DNA from: Chryseobacterium antibioticum
GTDB lineage: Bacteria; Bacteroidota; Bacteroidia; Flavobacteriales; Weeksellaceae
Direction: 5' to 3'
DNA: 64,000 nucleotides
Assembly: GCF_012927325.1 (NCBI RefSeq)
Contig: NZ_JABBGI010000012.1
Coordinates: 1 to 64,000, forward strand
Shown here: positions 63,408-64,000 of the stretch, piece by piece
How the letters are laid out: every line of letters starts with the position of its first letter
Numbering within the stretch: the first letter of the stretch is position 1
Notes under the pieces: model-generated
What the model was told of the DNA's origin: nothing
Seen by the model: the letters and a program-made list of their open reading frames with translations, nothing else
Database searches by the model: none
Program-made: the position numbers and the translations under genes

Positions 63408-64000
63408 AAAAAACAATAGTGATCGTAGACGACCACATTCTTATTGCTAAAGCATTAGAAGGAATCATTGGTAATTTTAATGAATTCGAAGTGATCTACG
63501 TATGTGAAAACGGCAAAGACCTGATCGATAAGCTTGAAAATAACAGTAAAATTCCTGATATCGTTTTGTTGGACATCAGTATGCCCATCATGGACGGCTT
63601 TGAAACAGCTGCATGGCTTACACAAAACCATCCGGGTATTCAGGTGATGGCTCTCAGTATGCAGGGCGATGACAATAGCGTCATCAAAATGATCAAAAAC
63701 GGAGCAAAAGGCTATTTACTGAAAAACACCCACCCAAAAGAACTGGAAATTGCATTGACGAAATTAAATTCGGAAGGATTCTTTTATCCGGAATGGGCCT
63801 CAAAAATCATCTTCTCCAATCTGAACAAAGACAAGGAAATGGAAAGCGCCGTAAGAATTTCAGACCGCGAAAGAGAATTTCTTAAATATACAGTCACTGA
63901 ACTGAGCTATAAGGAAATTGCAGACAGAATGTGCTGCAGTCCGAGAACTGTAGAAAGCTACCGGGATCAGTTGTGTGATAAATTGGACCTGAAAACCCGT
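63404..64000 (+). CDS. NarL/FixJ response regulator, cut by window edge
   Basis: The first 199 codons of a regulator. The receiver domain has VDDH (D9, D10) and the phospho-acceptor D57 (VLLDISMP); the C-terminal LuxR-type helix-turn-helix (about 150-199) shows LSYKEIADRMCCSPRTVESY. It begins with ATGA overlapping the kinase stop and is its cognate regulator. The last residues are outside the window. Confidence 0.92.
   Translation, partial: MKKTIVIVDDHILIAKALEGIIGNFNEFEVIYVCENGKDLIDKLENNSKIPDIVLLDISMPIMDGFETAAWLTQNHPGIQVMALSMQGDDNSVIKMIKNGAKGYLLKNTHPKELEIALTKLNSEGFFYPEWASKIIFSNLNKDKEMESAVRISDREREFLKYTVTELSYKEIADRMCCSPRTVESYRDQLCDKLDLKTR

Overview
The window looks like chromosome from a flavobacterium close to Chryseobacterium (Bacteroidota). 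The evidence is AT-rich DNA, promoters of the TAnnTTTG (-7) type, little use of Shine-Dalgarno sites, type IX secretion (T9SS) C-terminal sorting domains, GLPGLI and PID-CTERM proteins, and double-glycine peptides with short Lys-rich leaders.

Layout. 1-127 is the right end of an ISAs1-like insertion sequence. 910-4957 is a membrane/lipid cluster (GtrA, PlsC acyltransferase, MFS sugar transporter, DUF3810 protein). 5436-12001 is a peptide maturation and export locus: a GLPGLI protein, a C39-like/VKOR/thioredoxin fusion, a 63-residue six-cysteine GG-leader peptide, a C39-peptidase ABC exporter and an HlyD-type adaptor. 12638-17996 (minus strand) holds tRNA-Met(CAT), a TlpA-like thioredoxin, a PID-CTERM protein, a T9SS surface protein, clpX and a HIT protein; greA follows. 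18613-23175 (plus) carries a lipoprotein, dtd, a membrane protein, a serine hydrolase and a T9SS subtilase. 23241-30619 (minus) carries lipoproteins, small membrane proteins (including a tandem duplicate), a Coq4-like protein, a phosphoesterase, a winged-helix regulator and an enoyl-CoA hydratase. 30932-33017 holds two tandem tail-collar proteins and a T9SS protein. 33102-38216 is a SWIM-protein/SMUG2 glycosylase/helicase operon.

38294-56415 is a nearly complete phenylacetate catabolism cluster (paaZ, paaY, thiolase, paaI, paaH, paaG, paaD, paaC, paaB, paaA, paaE, paaK and a TetR regulator). It is interrupted by a beta-helix gene, a four-helix-bundle gene, an esterase, a DUF6624 protein and a frameshifted membrane gene. 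Its gaps are filled with an unusual palindromic repeat built from an 8-base unit.

56873-64000 holds clpB, two further short Cys-rich GG-leader peptides absent from ordinary ORF calls, an M43 metalloprotease lipoprotein, two uncharacterised proteins and a two-component pair cut by the window edge.

The most interesting system is the GG-leader peptide family. Two of the three precursors share the cysteine framework C-x5-C-x4-CC-x4/5-C-xn-C, the spacing of inhibitor cystine knots. The exporter locus also encodes its own predicted disulfide-forming enzyme. Together they suggest a bacterial pathway for exported, disulfide-knotted peptides.
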